Under the pieces are notes generated by a model, which was not told where the DNA came from, made no database searches, and saw nothing but the letters and a program-made list of their open reading frames with translations. DNA of 64,000 nt from Morganella sibonii (lineage in GTDB: Bacteria; Pseudomonadota; Gammaproteobacteria; Enterobacterales; Enterobacteriaceae), in the NCBI RefSeq assembly GCF_040560245.1, contig NZ_JAKMWP010000007.1. The stretch is one strand, 5' to 3'. Made by a program: the position numbers and the translations under genes. This document shows positions 17,912-26,769 of this stretch, one piece after another (within the stretch, counting starts at the first letter, position 1; every line of letters begins with the position of its first letter).

Positions 17912-18678
17912 TATATATCTGAATTGATAATTTCGGGAGAGCAGAGAAGCAGAATGATAATTTACAGTTTGATAGTGTTACTAATCATATTATGTGTAAT
18001 AAACCTGATAAATTCTGTCACTTTTTAATTATGAAGAGATAATAGATTGCTAAGAAAATAATGATAGTAATCAGCCTGAAAAAGGAACTGAATCCCGCTC
18101 GCATAATTGAAAAAAAGAGAATCCATAACAGGATAATTCATTTATACTTCTGTAAATCATCTCGGATAACAGCCGGTTATCTGTTTATTCTGTAAGTGTC
18201 ATTTTATTTTCGTATTTACAGAATAGTTGTCTGCGGCTGTTAATCGATTTTATCCGTGAATAAGATATAATGCCGCTTCCGGTACAATTATGCCCCTATT
18301 CTTTTTCTGACATACGGATACCGGTTGATACTTATTTTTAAGAATTGTTACAGGCTGTCCGGTAAATGTCCGGGACGGTTTTGTACAGTAAACTGACTAA
18401 TTTATGTTCTCGGCCTGTGATAAACAGACAGGCAGAACAGAATAATAACGACGCCAAATCGTTGACGCTGACAAGCGCGGAAATTCAGATTGTGCGGCTG
18501 CAGTAAGGTGTTCGGATAACAAAAAACGAATAGTTCAGACTCGCCCGCGACGTAGTGTATGTTACATAAGCCTGAGTTGTGACACGTCAGAGTTTATTTT
18601 CCCAGGCTCTGGCTATACAATTGGTGCCTATTTTTGCACAACGCAGCAGTGGCCAAATTATTTCTCTAAGGTGAAACT
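17912..18678. other. Long AT-rich intergenic region before the lipoprotein gene
   Basis: No open reading frame of note. It must hold the promoter of the lipoprotein/coiled-coil operon; the only suggestive element is TATACAAT at 18614-18621, with no good -35. The base composition is clearly more AT-rich than the neighbouring genes up to about 18350. Confidence 0.5.
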
Positions 18679-19140
18679 ATGTTATCCAAGACAGCACTGA
18701 ACAAAATGGCGGGGATACTCCTGTTAGGAGGCGTTGTAACCCTGTCCGGCTGTTCATTAATGACACCCCCTGCGCCGAAGCCTGCGGCACAACCGGTTCA
18801 GCCGGTAATGCAGGAGCCGGTGAGAACAACAGCACCTTTGCCAAAACCTGAATTACAGCAACCTTCCGGACAGATTTCGCCTGAGCTGAGTATGTGTGTC
18901 AAAGAACTCGATTCGCTCAAAACTATCTCTCCGAAAGATTACAGTCAGATGGTCGCCGGTTTCAGTGAAATCAGCCAGATCAACAGGCTGTATCGTCAGC
19001 TCGAAAGAACCGCCAGCCCGGATACGCTTAAATTACTGAAAATGTCGATTGAAGCGAAAACCAAAGTGATGTGCGCGCAGGTTCGTTATTATTCTGTTCT
19101 GTCTATTGAGAATACCCTGGAGAAGGTTAACGGGTTATGA
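18679..19140 (+). CDS. Lipoprotein of unknown function, operon partner of the giant coiled-coil protein
   Basis: A 153-residue predicted lipoprotein: signal peptide of about 25 residues ending in the lipobox L-S-G-C (lipidated Cys at about residue 26), then a proline/alanine/glutamine-rich linker (about 30-70) and a helical domain with two cysteines (near S-M-C-V and K-V-M-C). Serine after the lipidated cysteine predicts sorting to the outer membrane. The stop codon overlaps the ATG of the next gene, so the two are translationally coupled. AAGGTGA precedes the ATG. Not recognised as a known family. Confidence 0.8.
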   Translation: MLSKTALNKMAGILLLGGVVTLSGCSLMTPPAPKPAAQPVQPVMQEPVRTTAPLPKPELQQPSGQISPELSMCVKELDSLKTISPKDYSQMVAGFSEISQINRLYRQLERTASPDTLKLLKMSIEAKTKVMCAQVRYYSVLSIENTLEKVNGL

Positions 19141-22100
19141 GACTGAACATTAGGTTGTGTATTACTGTCGCGTTATTTGCGGCAGTGCAACCGGCAACTG
19201 CATCTGAATTTAATCAGGTTATCGAAGATTTTGACCGTTATATTCAGACTGAAAACGAATCAGGCAATTTTCCGGGATCAGTAAAGCAACCTAACAGGCA
19301 ACCCGAAAGACGGGTTACACCGGCAGTAAAAAAGGCAGGGAAAGCCACTCAGTCACAGCGTAAGCGCGAACGTAGTACCGTCCGCACAGAAAAACGCACG
19401 GTTTCATCCGTGCAGGAACGCAGCACAACGACTCCGGTATCCGTACCGGCACAATGCGAAACCATTGTGGTCAGGGAACCGGTTGTTGTGACAAATCCTG
19501 TTCCGATCGGATATCCGCAGTGGTCACCGGCTTATCTGATTCGCGACAGCCAGAAATGGAGCGGGAAACACCGGGGGTTTGTGTTCTCACCTGTTCCCGG
19601 CCGTATGACCTCCTCACTGACACTCACACCGGAAGTCCTGTTTGCCGTCCTGGGTGAACCTTTCCGTTCAATGACGTATTTCTCTGATTTACCGCTGACG
19701 GTTGCCCGTGTGCTGGAACCGCAAACCTGGTTTATCCCGTCGGACCCGCAGAAAAAACTGCGTATCACCCGCCTGAAACTACAGGATGTGAAACGCGAGC
19801 TGGCGTCATTGAACGAAAAGTACCGGAATGTTCAGCGTGATTATGAACAGGCCCTCGCCGATATTGCGAAAAAAGAGACTGAACTGAAAAGTCTGACTCT
19901 GGCAAACAATGAGTTACAGGCTGCGGCACAAGGGAATAACGCCAGCCTTACCGCAGAGCTGGAAAAAAACCGGAAAACCATTGATTCACTCAATCAGCAG
20001 ATAAGTGAAAACCTGGCGCGTCATGGTCAGGCGGAAAGTCAGGTGACGGTTCTGACATCAGAAAAAGCAGATCTGGAAAAACAGATCGCGGCACTAAATC
20101 AGGAAAAAGTGCAGTCAGATAAAAATCTCGCACTGCTGGCAGACAAAAATGCTGATATGGCAAACGTTATGCGCAAGCTGGCTGATCTGGAAAAACAGCT
20201 GACGCAGCGGGATGCGGAAAAACAGCAGCTGAATGACAAGATTCTCGCGCTGACCGGCGAAAACAGTAAACAGAGTGATGCGCTGAAAAAAGATCTGATC
20301 ACACTGACATCAGAAAAAGCGGATCTGGAAAAACAGATTGCGGCACTGAATAAAGAAAAAGCGCTGTCAGATAAAAACCGTGCACTGCTGGAAGATAAAA
20401 ATGCCGATATGGCAAAAGTGGCGCAGAAGCTGACTGAGCTGGAAAAACAATTGAAAGATCAGGATGCGGAAAAACAGCTGCTGACAGCAGAACTGCAATC
20501 TCAGGAAACGGAAAACAGCAAACAGTCGGCGGATCTGAAAAAACAGATCACGACGCTGACAACGGATAAATCCGCGCTTGAAAAACAGATTGCACAGCTG
20601 GATTCAGAGAAAAGCCAGGCAGAGAAAAACCTCGCACTGCTCGCGGGTAAAAATACCGATCTTGCAAAAATTACGCAACAGCTGACGGCTACAGAAGATA
20701 AGCTGAAACAAAGCGATGCGGAGAAAAATGCGCTGGCTGCACAACTGGCAGTGCAGGGTAACGACAGTACAAAACAGGGTGCGGAACTGAAAAAAGTTCT
20801 CGATGGCCTGACGGCAGAAAAAGCCGCACTGGAAAAACAGATCACAGCACTGACGGCAGATAAAAGCTCAGCTTCAGCTAAAAATACAGAACTGCTGAAT
20901 GTAAAAACAGCAGAAATGCAGAAAGCCGCAGTACAGATTGCTGAGCTTGAAAAGCAGCTGAAAAAAACTGAGGCAGAAAAGCAGCTGGCCGCGCTTGAAT
21001 TATTGCAAAAAACGACCGATAACCAGCAACTGAATACACAACTGCAAAAAAATCTGACCGCACTGACCGCAGATAAAGTGGCACTGACCGGACAAATCTC
21101 CCGGCTGACAGAAGCGCAGGCACAGGCTGAGAAAAATATTGCGCAGCTGAGCAATAAAAATGCGGATATGGCCAAAATGGTTCAGCAGCTTAATGCGCTG
21201 GAACAGCAACTGAAACAGCGTGATGCAGAAAAACAGAAACTGGCAGATCAGCTGGCAAATCAGAATAAAGACGCAGCAGCACAGAGCGATAAGCTGAAAA
21301 AAGAACTCAGCACGCTGGCCGCTGATAAAACGGCACTGGAAAAACAGATCTCACAACTGGACGCCAAAAATAGCGGTAATGCAAAATTAACCGCTCAGTT
21401 GCAGACACTGGAAAAAGAATTACAGCAGCGTGAAGCGGATAAGCTTAAGCTGACGGCTCAGTTACAGAGCAGTGAGGCGGATAATATCCGTCAGAGAGAT
21501 AATCTGAAAAAAGAAGTGTCCGTACTGACAGTGGATAAAGCGACGCTTGAACAAAAAATTGCGCAGCTGACGGCGGATAAACAATTATTGTCGTCAAAAG
21601 TATCCGGTTCAGATAAAGAGAATAGTGCTGTTCAGGATGATAACGCCGGGCTGAATAAAAAATTAGCCGCAGAACAGCAGCGGACCGCTCAGCTGGATAA
21701 AGCGTTAAAAGAGAAAACGCAGCAGATTGAAGCTATGGCGAAATCAGATGCGGAATTAACCAGGCTGAATGCTCAGCTTGATAGTCAGAAAAAATTGCTG
21801 GCAGATAAAGATGCTGAACTCACCAAAGCCACTGCGAAGCTGAAGGAAAATGCGGATCTCTCAGCAAAATATGCAGCATTACAGAAAGAAATAGATAAGC
21901 AGAAAGCGGTTGTCAGTACACAGCGGACTGAAAATACCAATCTGAATACGCAGATTGCAAAAGCAGAAGAAAAGAATAAAGCTGTGGTCGCTTATACTAA
22001 TCAGCAGGTTGGTGAGCTGAATAAACGGAAAAATCAGGAATTGGTTGCCCGGCTGGAGCGGCAGAATTACGCTAAAATGACGCCGAACGTGTATTACCGC

Positions 22101-22397
22101 ATCACCAAACAGGGACAAAAATATAAAGCCCTGAAAGATAAAACTATCACGTTTGCAATGCATGAAGAGTTAACTAACGGTAAAGTGACGGTTTCGCATC
22201 CTGTAAACGCACCTGCGGTTATCCCGTTCAATGAATTACCGGGTGATCTGGCAAAATTCGTTGCTCTTGTGGGAGCCGGCGGCTCTGTGGACGTTTATAT
22301 TAAACCGGAAGGGGGCTATGGTGTTGAAGGTATTGCAGGACAGGTCCCGCCGAACTCAATGTCTATTATCAAACTGAACGTGCTGAAAATAGAATAA
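19137..22397 (+). CDS. Giant exported coiled-coil protein with 84-residue repeats and a C-terminal FKBP-like domain
   Basis: A 1086-residue protein with a signal peptide (about 1-23, ending A-T-A-S). Residues 24-200 are basic, proline-containing and hold a short conserved-looking segment with W-S-P-A-Y-L-I-R. From about 205 to 975 it is a continuous Lys/Glu/Gln/Leu/Ala heptad coil. Within it the word L-T-x-E/D-K-x-x-L-E-K-Q-I recurs at residues 306, 390, 474, 558, 643, 727 and 797, i.e. a period of 84 residues (12 heptads), ending with a short 70-residue unit. Residues 981-1086 resemble FKBP-type isomerases, with E-G-G-Y-G and V-P-P-N-S-M-S-I-I-K-L-N-V-L-K-I in the last strands, but the FKBP catalytic aromatic and Asp positions are not all kept. 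Probably a periplasmic structural or tethering protein; function unknown. Confidence 0.85.
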   Translation: MRLNIRLCITVALFAAVQPATASEFNQVIEDFDRYIQTENESGNFPGSVKQPNRQPERRVTPAVKKAGKATQSQRKRERSTVRTEKRTVSSVQERSTTTPVSVPAQCETIVVREPVVVTNPVPIGYPQWSPAYLIRDSQKWSGKHRGFVFSPVPGRMTSSLTLTPEVLFAVLGEPFRSMTYFSDLPLTVARVLEPQTWFIPSDPQKKLRITRLKLQDVKRELASLNEKYRNVQRDYEQALADIAKKETELKSLTLANNELQAAAQGNNASLTAELEKNRKTIDSLNQQISENLARHGQAESQVTVLTSEKADLEKQIAALNQEKVQSDKNLALLADKNADMANVMRKLADLEKQLTQRDAEKQQLNDKILALTGENSKQSDALKKDLITLTSEKADLEKQIAALNKEKALSDKNRALLEDKNADMAKVAQKLTELEKQLKDQDAEKQLLTAELQSQETENSKQSADLKKQITTLTTDKSALEKQIAQLDSEKSQAEKNLALLAGKNTDLAKITQQLTATEDKLKQSDAEKNALAAQLAVQGNDSTKQGAELKKVLDGLTAEKAALEKQITALTADKSSASAKNTELLNVKTAEMQKAAVQIAELEKQLKKTEAEKQLAALELLQKTTDNQQLNTQLQKNLTALTADKVALTGQISRLTEAQAQAEKNIAQLSNKNADMAKMVQQLNALEQQLKQRDAEKQKLADQLANQNKDAAAQSDKLKKELSTLAADKTALEKQISQLDAKNSGNAKLTAQLQTLEKELQQREADKLKLTAQLQSSEADNIRQRDNLKKEVSVLTVDKATLEQKIAQLTADKQLLSSKVSGSDKENSAVQDDNAGLNKKLAAEQQRTAQLDKALKEKTQQIEAMAKSDAELTRLNAQLDSQKKLLADKDAELTKATAKLKENADLSAKYAALQKEIDKQKAVVSTQRTENTNLNTQIAKAEEKNKAVVAYTNQQVGELNKRKNQELVARLERQNYAKMTPNVYYRITKQGQKYKALKDKTITFAMHEELTNGKVTVSHPVNAPAVIPFNELPGDLAKFVALVGAGGSVDVYIKPEGGYGVEGIAGQVPPNSMSIIKLNVLKIE
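20052..21734 (+). repeat. Seven degenerate 252-bp coding repeats
   Basis: Repeat units inside the coiled-coil gene begin at 20052, 20304, 20556, 20808, 21063, 21315 and 21525. Spacings are 252, 252, 252, 255, 252 and 210 bp. The first two or three units are most alike in DNA sequence (long runs of identical codons around the T-S-E-K-A-D-L-E-K-Q-I-A-A-L-N stretch), pointing to recent duplication. The end given for the last unit is approximate. Confidence 0.8.
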
Positions 22398-22420
22398 TCC
22401 GGTAACTATGTAAATACTGA

Positions 22421-22447
22421 AAGCATCCTGCAACGGATGCTTTTTTT
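22421..22447 (+). terminator. Rho-independent terminator after the coiled-coil gene
   Basis: Stem AAGCATCC / GGATGCTT with loop TGCAAC and a run of seven or more T residues. Confidence 0.88.
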
Positions 22448-22969
22448 ATAGAGAATGATTGCAGAAAAGAAGACAATACAGGAAATAACAGCGAAGGTAT
22501 CATTGTTGCTGATCAGTAACGTCAGCATAAATGTACTCAGAAGAGAAGGGGATAAACAGAGAGAGTAATTTCAGGCAGGGTATGGCATCTTTTTACTTAC
22601 CACGAGGGCAGAGTACATTGCATCCTATTTGTAACAAAATATTAAAATGAGTACATTAACATTAAATTCTGTTAATTAAGTTTTATATCTTTATCGCAGC
22701 CTTTCATAGCTCATTATATCCGGCTTTCCGGAATATGTGACTACCAGTATGTGTTATTAATATTTGAGCAAGACCCTGGTGGATCATCACTATATTACAA
22801 ATTGTCACTAATGGTAACAAAGTTGTAATCCGGAATGTGGTAACAATGAAACTCTGTATTAACAGTGAAGCATCAGAAGCAGCTAAGTAAGCAAAAAAAA
22901 GGTAAAATCATCGGTATTTTTATTAACTACAAAAATGAAATATATAAGGCATCATAGAACCGGAAATAC
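22448..22969. other. Gene-free AT-rich region
   Basis: No coding signal on either strand. TGGTAACAA occurs twice (about 22814 and 22840) and the area is rich in TTAA/ATTA words. It lies between the plus-strand terminator and the end of the minus-strand LuxR-type gene, so it is not needed as a promoter for either; its content is unexplained. Confidence 0.4.
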
Positions 22970-23599
22970 TCAGACTGAATCTGAATAGTTTTTATAAAAA
23001 TCATATTCCTGAACCAGCTGCGGTAATGATTTAATGCGCAGTTTGGTATACATATTAGAACGATGCACTTCAACAGTACGCGGAGACAGTGACAATTTCT
23101 GAGCCGCTTCTTTGCTGGTATTTCCTTCCAGAATCATATCCATGACTTCTTTTTCACGGGCGGATAACTTACTGAATTTATCCTTAAGGCGCTGATAGGT
23201 ATGGTATTTATTGAGACTTTTTTCATACTGATGAAACGCATCGTGAATTGCATTCACTAACAACTCAGAGTTAATTGGTTTTTTGAAAAACTCCAGAATA
23301 CCGGCTTTAAATGCCCGGCGGCAGGTTTCAAAAGACGGATAGGCCGTGATGACAATGACCGGGATAATACTTCTCAGACGTTTAAGTTCATCGATAAGAT
23401 AGAATGCTTCAGCAGATGATTCTCCGACCTCCAGAATAATACATTCACGGGCATGTTCTTTTGGTGTATTGATGTAATACTTCAGAAAAGTCTGCTCAGA
23501 TGAATAAGATTTTACTTCGCAATTCATATCGTCAAGCATAAAATTGATATTGTTGCTTGGCAAATCCGCACAATTGATTAAATGGATAACAGCATCCAT
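22970..23599 (-). CDS. FixJ/LuxR-type regulator with a degenerate receiver domain
   Basis: A 209-residue protein with the layout of FixJ/TtrR response regulators. The N-terminal receiver (about 1-125) has lost the usual acidic pair after strand 1 (L-I-N-C-A-D) and has Glu in place of the phosphorylated Asp (C-I-I-L-E-V), while the Thr of V-I-V-I-T-A and the Lys of F-F-K-K-P are kept. The C-terminal helix-turn-helix is intact: L-S-A-R-E-K-E-V-M-D and S-K-E-A-A-Q-K-L-S-L-S-P-R-T-V-E-V-H-R. No histidine kinase gene is adjacent. It probably works without phosphorylation; targets unknown. Confidence 0.85.
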   Translation of the reverse strand: MDAVIHLINCADLPSNNINFMLDDMNCEVKSYSSEQTFLKYYINTPKEHARECIILEVGESSAEAFYLIDELKRLRSIIPVIVITAYPSFETCRRAFKAGILEFFKKPINSELLVNAIHDAFHQYEKSLNKYHTYQRLKDKFSKLSAREKEVMDMILEGNTSKEAAQKLSLSPRTVEVHRSNMYTKLRIKSLPQLVQEYDFYKNYSDSV

Positions 23600-23998
23600 A
23601 AGTTACTCCTTAATTAAAATAGAAAACAGAAATAAAGTGATATTAATGGATAAAAATAAGGGAATAATTACTTAAGCTTATCTACAAAAATTTTGAGTAT
23701 TGTAGATAAAATAACGTCGATAAAATGTTTAAATGGATAAGTAAATTTCATTGCTTAATCGGTGTGTTTTGGAGCAGCAAAGCCACAGCAATGTAGTGGT
23801 TTTTTTATTTTATCTTTATAAAATAAAGGGTTAAATTCATTTTCGTATCGTTTCATTTAGGGTTTAACAGGACTTTTTATGAAATAAATATTTACATTTG
23901 CCCTTGGGGTTAAAGACGTAATATGTTATAAGTGTCAGTTCATGTTTTTCTTTTTTTTCTTACTACAGAACAAACACTTATTTTCTACTGACAATAAT
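23600..23998. other. Divergent AT-rich control region
   Basis: About 400 bp between the divergent LuxR-type and LacI-type genes, very AT-rich. It should contain both promoters; no operator resembling the GTTAACGTTAAC sites downstream is seen here. Confidence 0.4.
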
Positions 23999-24997
23999 AT
24001 GGCATCACTGAAAGATGTTGCCCGAATGGCATCAGTCTCACTGATGACTGTTTCAAGGGCGATAAATAATCCTGAGTTACTGAAGCCTGAGACGTTGAAA
24101 CAGGTTCAGCATGCTATTGATGTTCTGAATTATGTGCCGGATTTTTCAGCCCGTAAAATCAGAGGTAAAAATACAAATTTGTCATGCGTGGGTGTATTAG
24201 CAATCGGTACAGCCTCAGCACCATTTTCTGTCGAAATACTGCTTGCTATTGAACAGTGTGCAGAAAAATACGGCTGGGACAGTTTTGTTGTTAATATTCC
24301 GTCCGGAGATGAACTGACCCGCGCGGCCCGCCAAATTCTTTCCCGCCGTCCCGACGGTATTATTATCACCGGTGCACAACTCTGTGAGATAAACATCCCT
24401 GAGTTACTCCGCGATAAAAAACTGGTATTAACAAATTGCTTTGACCCCGGTAACCGCGTATTACCGGCCTATATTCCGGATGACTACCATGGCCAGTATG
24501 ATGCGACTGAATATCTTATTCAGCGGGGTTACCGCCGTCCGCTTTGTCTCTGGCCGCCTGCAGAATGCCTTTCATCCGGTTTGCGCCGGGATGCGGTTCA
24601 GCATGCGTGGCTGAATGCGGGGTTGTCAGTCAGTCAGTTAATCCAGCACAACATGGCATTATCCGATATCCATTACCGGGATGTTGTAACACTGATAGAT
24701 CATTACACGGAAGGTAACTCTCCGTTATTTGACTGCATTATCTGCGGTAATGACCAGATAGCCTTTGTGGCGTATCAGGTGTTATTAACCCGCGGTATTT
24801 CTATTCCGGAACAGGCCGGTGTCCTCGGCTTTGAAAATATGGCCGGCACAGGTGAATTTTTTTATCCCCCGCTGACAACTATCCGCTCTCCGTATCACCT
24901 GCTGGGTGAAACGGCGGCACTGCATCTTATTGAAGAACGGGAACCATCCGGGATGACTTATGTCCCCTGCCGGATACTCAGCAGAGATTCTCTCTGA
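23999..24997 (+). CDS. LacI-family transcriptional regulator
   Basis: A 332-residue LacI-type repressor. The helix-turn-helix M-A-S-L-K-D-V-A-R-M-A-S-V-S-L-M-T-V-S-R-A-I-N is at the N-terminus and the rest is a periplasmic-binding-protein-like effector domain, with D-G-I-I-I-T-G and D-C-I-I-C-G-N-D-Q-I-A-F near the usual positions. The start at ATG 23999 gives the standard N-terminus; an upstream ATG at 23942 would add a phenylalanine-rich tail. Neither has a good Shine-Dalgarno. No sugar transport or catabolic genes adjoin it, but three palindromic operator-like sites lie downstream. Confidence 0.88.
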   Translation: MASLKDVARMASVSLMTVSRAINNPELLKPETLKQVQHAIDVLNYVPDFSARKIRGKNTNLSCVGVLAIGTASAPFSVEILLAIEQCAEKYGWDSFVVNIPSGDELTRAARQILSRRPDGIIITGAQLCEINIPELLRDKKLVLTNCFDPGNRVLPAYIPDDYHGQYDATEYLIQRGYRRPLCLWPPAECLSSGLRRDAVQHAWLNAGLSVSQLIQHNMALSDIHYRDVVTLIDHYTEGNSPLFDCIICGNDQIAFVAYQVLLTRGISIPEQAGVLGFENMAGTGEFFYPPLTTIRSPYHLLGETAALHLIEEREPSGMTYVPCRILSRDSL

Positions 24998-25266
24998 CAC
25001 TCCGGTGTCTCCGTTATCCTTTCTCTTTTTTTACCTGCATTTGCCTGTTCCCGTTTGGTTAATTTTTTTAATTAACCCAAAGGGGGCTGCCGGAGAAAAT
25101 CAGTGCACTGCTATTTTTGCAATTACGGATTTATCTGTTGCTTTGAGCGCAACATTAAGTATTAATCCCGCTCCGGCTAAACAAAAAACTTTTAATTGCA
25201 TACTTTAATGTTGTTTCTTTGTTTTTGGCGACAAAAGAGTTGGTTATTATTACTTATCTCTTAATG

Positions 25267-25276
25267 TTAACGTTAA
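25267..25276. promoter_or_regulatory. LacI-type operator-like palindrome 1
   Basis: TTAACGTTAA, a CG-centred palindrome of the kind bound by LacI-family proteins, 270 bp after the LacI-type gene. Confidence 0.5.
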
Positions 25277-25494
25277 AATAATCAATTAAAAAAAGGAAAC
25301 GACATTTTTCAGAGACAAAGCTACCGCACGAAAAATTTTTCAATCTCCGGAGGTAAATGTCTGATGTGTTACTCTGTTTGTCATTAAAATGAACATTAAA
25401 TGATTATTTATCTTTTATCATCAATACATTATGAATGACTCTGATTTTAAGGGTATAAAAAATCAGGGGATCTATCTAGCTATAACTACTCAAA

Positions 25495-25506
25495 GTTAAC
25501 GTTAAC
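25495..25506. promoter_or_regulatory. LacI-type operator-like palindrome 2
   Basis: GTTAACGTTAAC, a perfect 12-bp palindrome with central CG. 64 bp from the third site. Confidence 0.6.
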
Positions 25507-25558
25507 ATCAAATATTAGGAATTATACCCAAAAACAGACTGTTAATAATACTTATTAT

Positions 25559-25570
25559 GTTAACGTTACC
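25559..25570. promoter_or_regulatory. LacI-type operator-like palindrome 3
   Basis: GTTAACGTTACC, one mismatch from the second site and lying 190 bp upstream of rarD. Confidence 0.55.
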
Positions 25571-25760
25571 AGTGTGAAAATCAAGCGAAATTGATATTTC
25601 ATAGTTATATCTGCGTGGTAAATGTATCAGTCCCGGTGAATATAATATGACGTGTCCGGAGTCAAACTGAGGCAGGTAATAAATTGAGCAGGCTCATGGG
25701 ATTTTTAAGGCAGGGGGGTATGATAACCATAACATAATGATAAACAGGACTGGCTGAACC

Positions 25761-26678
25761 ATGTTTTTACGATCCGGCGCAATGCTGGCGATTTTTTCTT
25801 ATTTTCTCTGGGGGATCACTCCGCTTTTTTACCGCCTGCTGCCCGGTGCGCAGCCCGCAGAGTTGTTATCCCAGCGTGTTCTCTGGTCAATTCCGCTGCT
25901 ATTGTTTGTTCGTGTCTTTTTAAAAAACCGTAGCCGGATAAAAGCGGTATGGGAGGATAAGCGTTCATTGCTTCTCTGTTTGCTCAGTACCAGTGTGATG
26001 GCGATATCCTGGTGCACGTTTACCTACTCAATGACACATGATTTGGTGCTGGAAGCCAGTATGGGGTATTTCATTACGCCGCTGTTTTCTATTTTACTGG
26101 GCGTGACTTTTCTGCATGAACGACTGAAACCGGCAGAAAAAACGGCTCTGATTTTTGTCTGTGCCGGTGTCGGTTATCAGCTTTATCAGTATGGCAGCCT
26201 GCCGAAACTGGCACTGATAATGGGGTCCGCTTTTGCGCTTTACGGGTTTATCCGCAAATTTATCCGCTATGATCTGACAACCTCACTGCTGATTGAAAGC
26301 CTCTGGCTGCTGCCGGTGGCGATTGCACTGTATTTCTGGCAGGCAGGCAGCGGAACGGGTACGTTCAGCACAGCGGATACCTTTACCCGCATCTGCTTTA
26401 TTCTGACAGCCCCCGTCACACTGCTGCCGCTGCTGTTTTTCACGGCGGCGGTGCGTTCCACCACACTGACGACGATTGGCCTGGCACAGTATCTGGAGCC
26501 GACCATTCAGTTCCTGCTGGCGGTATTCCTCTTTAATGAGCATTTTGATTCCGTGAAAGGTGTCAGTTTCTCATTAATCTGGCTGGGATTACTGTTTTGT
26601 ATTCTGTCGCTTATCCGCCATCACCGGAGAAATACGGCCAAAGCTGCTCTGGGGATACGATCCCGCCGATCACTGTGA
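25761..26678 (+). CDS. rarD: RarD, EamA-family permease
   Basis: A 305-residue inner-membrane protein with about ten helices, of the drug/metabolite transporter superfamily. The opening segment L-W-G-I-T-P-L-F-Y-R-L-L, the W-x-T-F-T-Y region and L-E-A-S-M-G-Y-F-I-T-P-L are typical of RarD (annotated as chloramphenicol-sensitive protein). Substrate is not established. Sits just upstream of purT with its own start at ATG 25761. Confidence 0.88.
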   Translation: MFLRSGAMLAIFSYFLWGITPLFYRLLPGAQPAELLSQRVLWSIPLLLFVRVFLKNRSRIKAVWEDKRSLLLCLLSTSVMAISWCTFTYSMTHDLVLEASMGYFITPLFSILLGVTFLHERLKPAEKTALIFVCAGVGYQLYQYGSLPKLALIMGSAFALYGFIRKFIRYDLTTSLLIESLWLLPVAIALYFWQAGSGTGTFSTADTFTRICFILTAPVTLLPLLFFTAAVRSTTLTTIGLAQYLEPTIQFLLAVFLFNEHFDSVKGVSFSLIWLGLLFCILSLIRHHRRNTAKAALGIRSRRSL

Positions 26679-26701
26679 TGGCCGGCTATCTGCTTATTTC
26701 G

Positions 26702-26730
26702 TGACTAAGGCAAACGATTGCGTATATAAT
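26702..26730 (+). promoter_or_regulatory. Promoter of purT
   Basis: Consensus -10 TATAAT at 26725-26730 with a weak -35 (TGACTA, 26702-26707) 17 bp upstream. The PurR-type box fills the spacer. Confidence 0.65.
26708..26723. promoter_or_regulatory. PurR operator of purT
   Basis: AGGCAAACGATTGCGT matches the PurR consensus ACGCAAACGTTTGCGT at 14 of 16 positions. It lies between the -35 and -10 of purT, so repression by PurR with hypoxanthine/guanine as corepressor is expected. Confidence 0.82.
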
Positions 26731-26769
26731 GGCGCGCAATTTTCCGGTATTCATGAACAGGTGACAGTG

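Larger units (their letters stand above)
24998..25760. other. Gene-free 760-bp region containing LacI-type operators
   Basis: Between the LacI-type gene and rarD. No protein gene is supported. It holds three GTTAACGTTAAC-like sites (separate entries), and a GGAGG at 25348 followed only by very short frames. It may encode a small RNA or be the remnant of a lost operon. Confidence 0.5.

Noticed and set aside
20501..21175. 224-codon minus-strand frame inside the coiled-coil gene
   Set aside because: Its Ser/Phe/Cys/Ala-rich content is the mirror of Lys/Glu/Leu codons in the real gene; no start signals.
25347..25385. Short leader peptide after GGAGG
   Set aside because: Frames of 7 to 11 codons with poor spacing and no downstream gene.
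26701..26769. Longer N-terminus for purT
   Set aside because: It would read through the -10 box and PurR operator; PurT homologues start at M-T-T-L-G.
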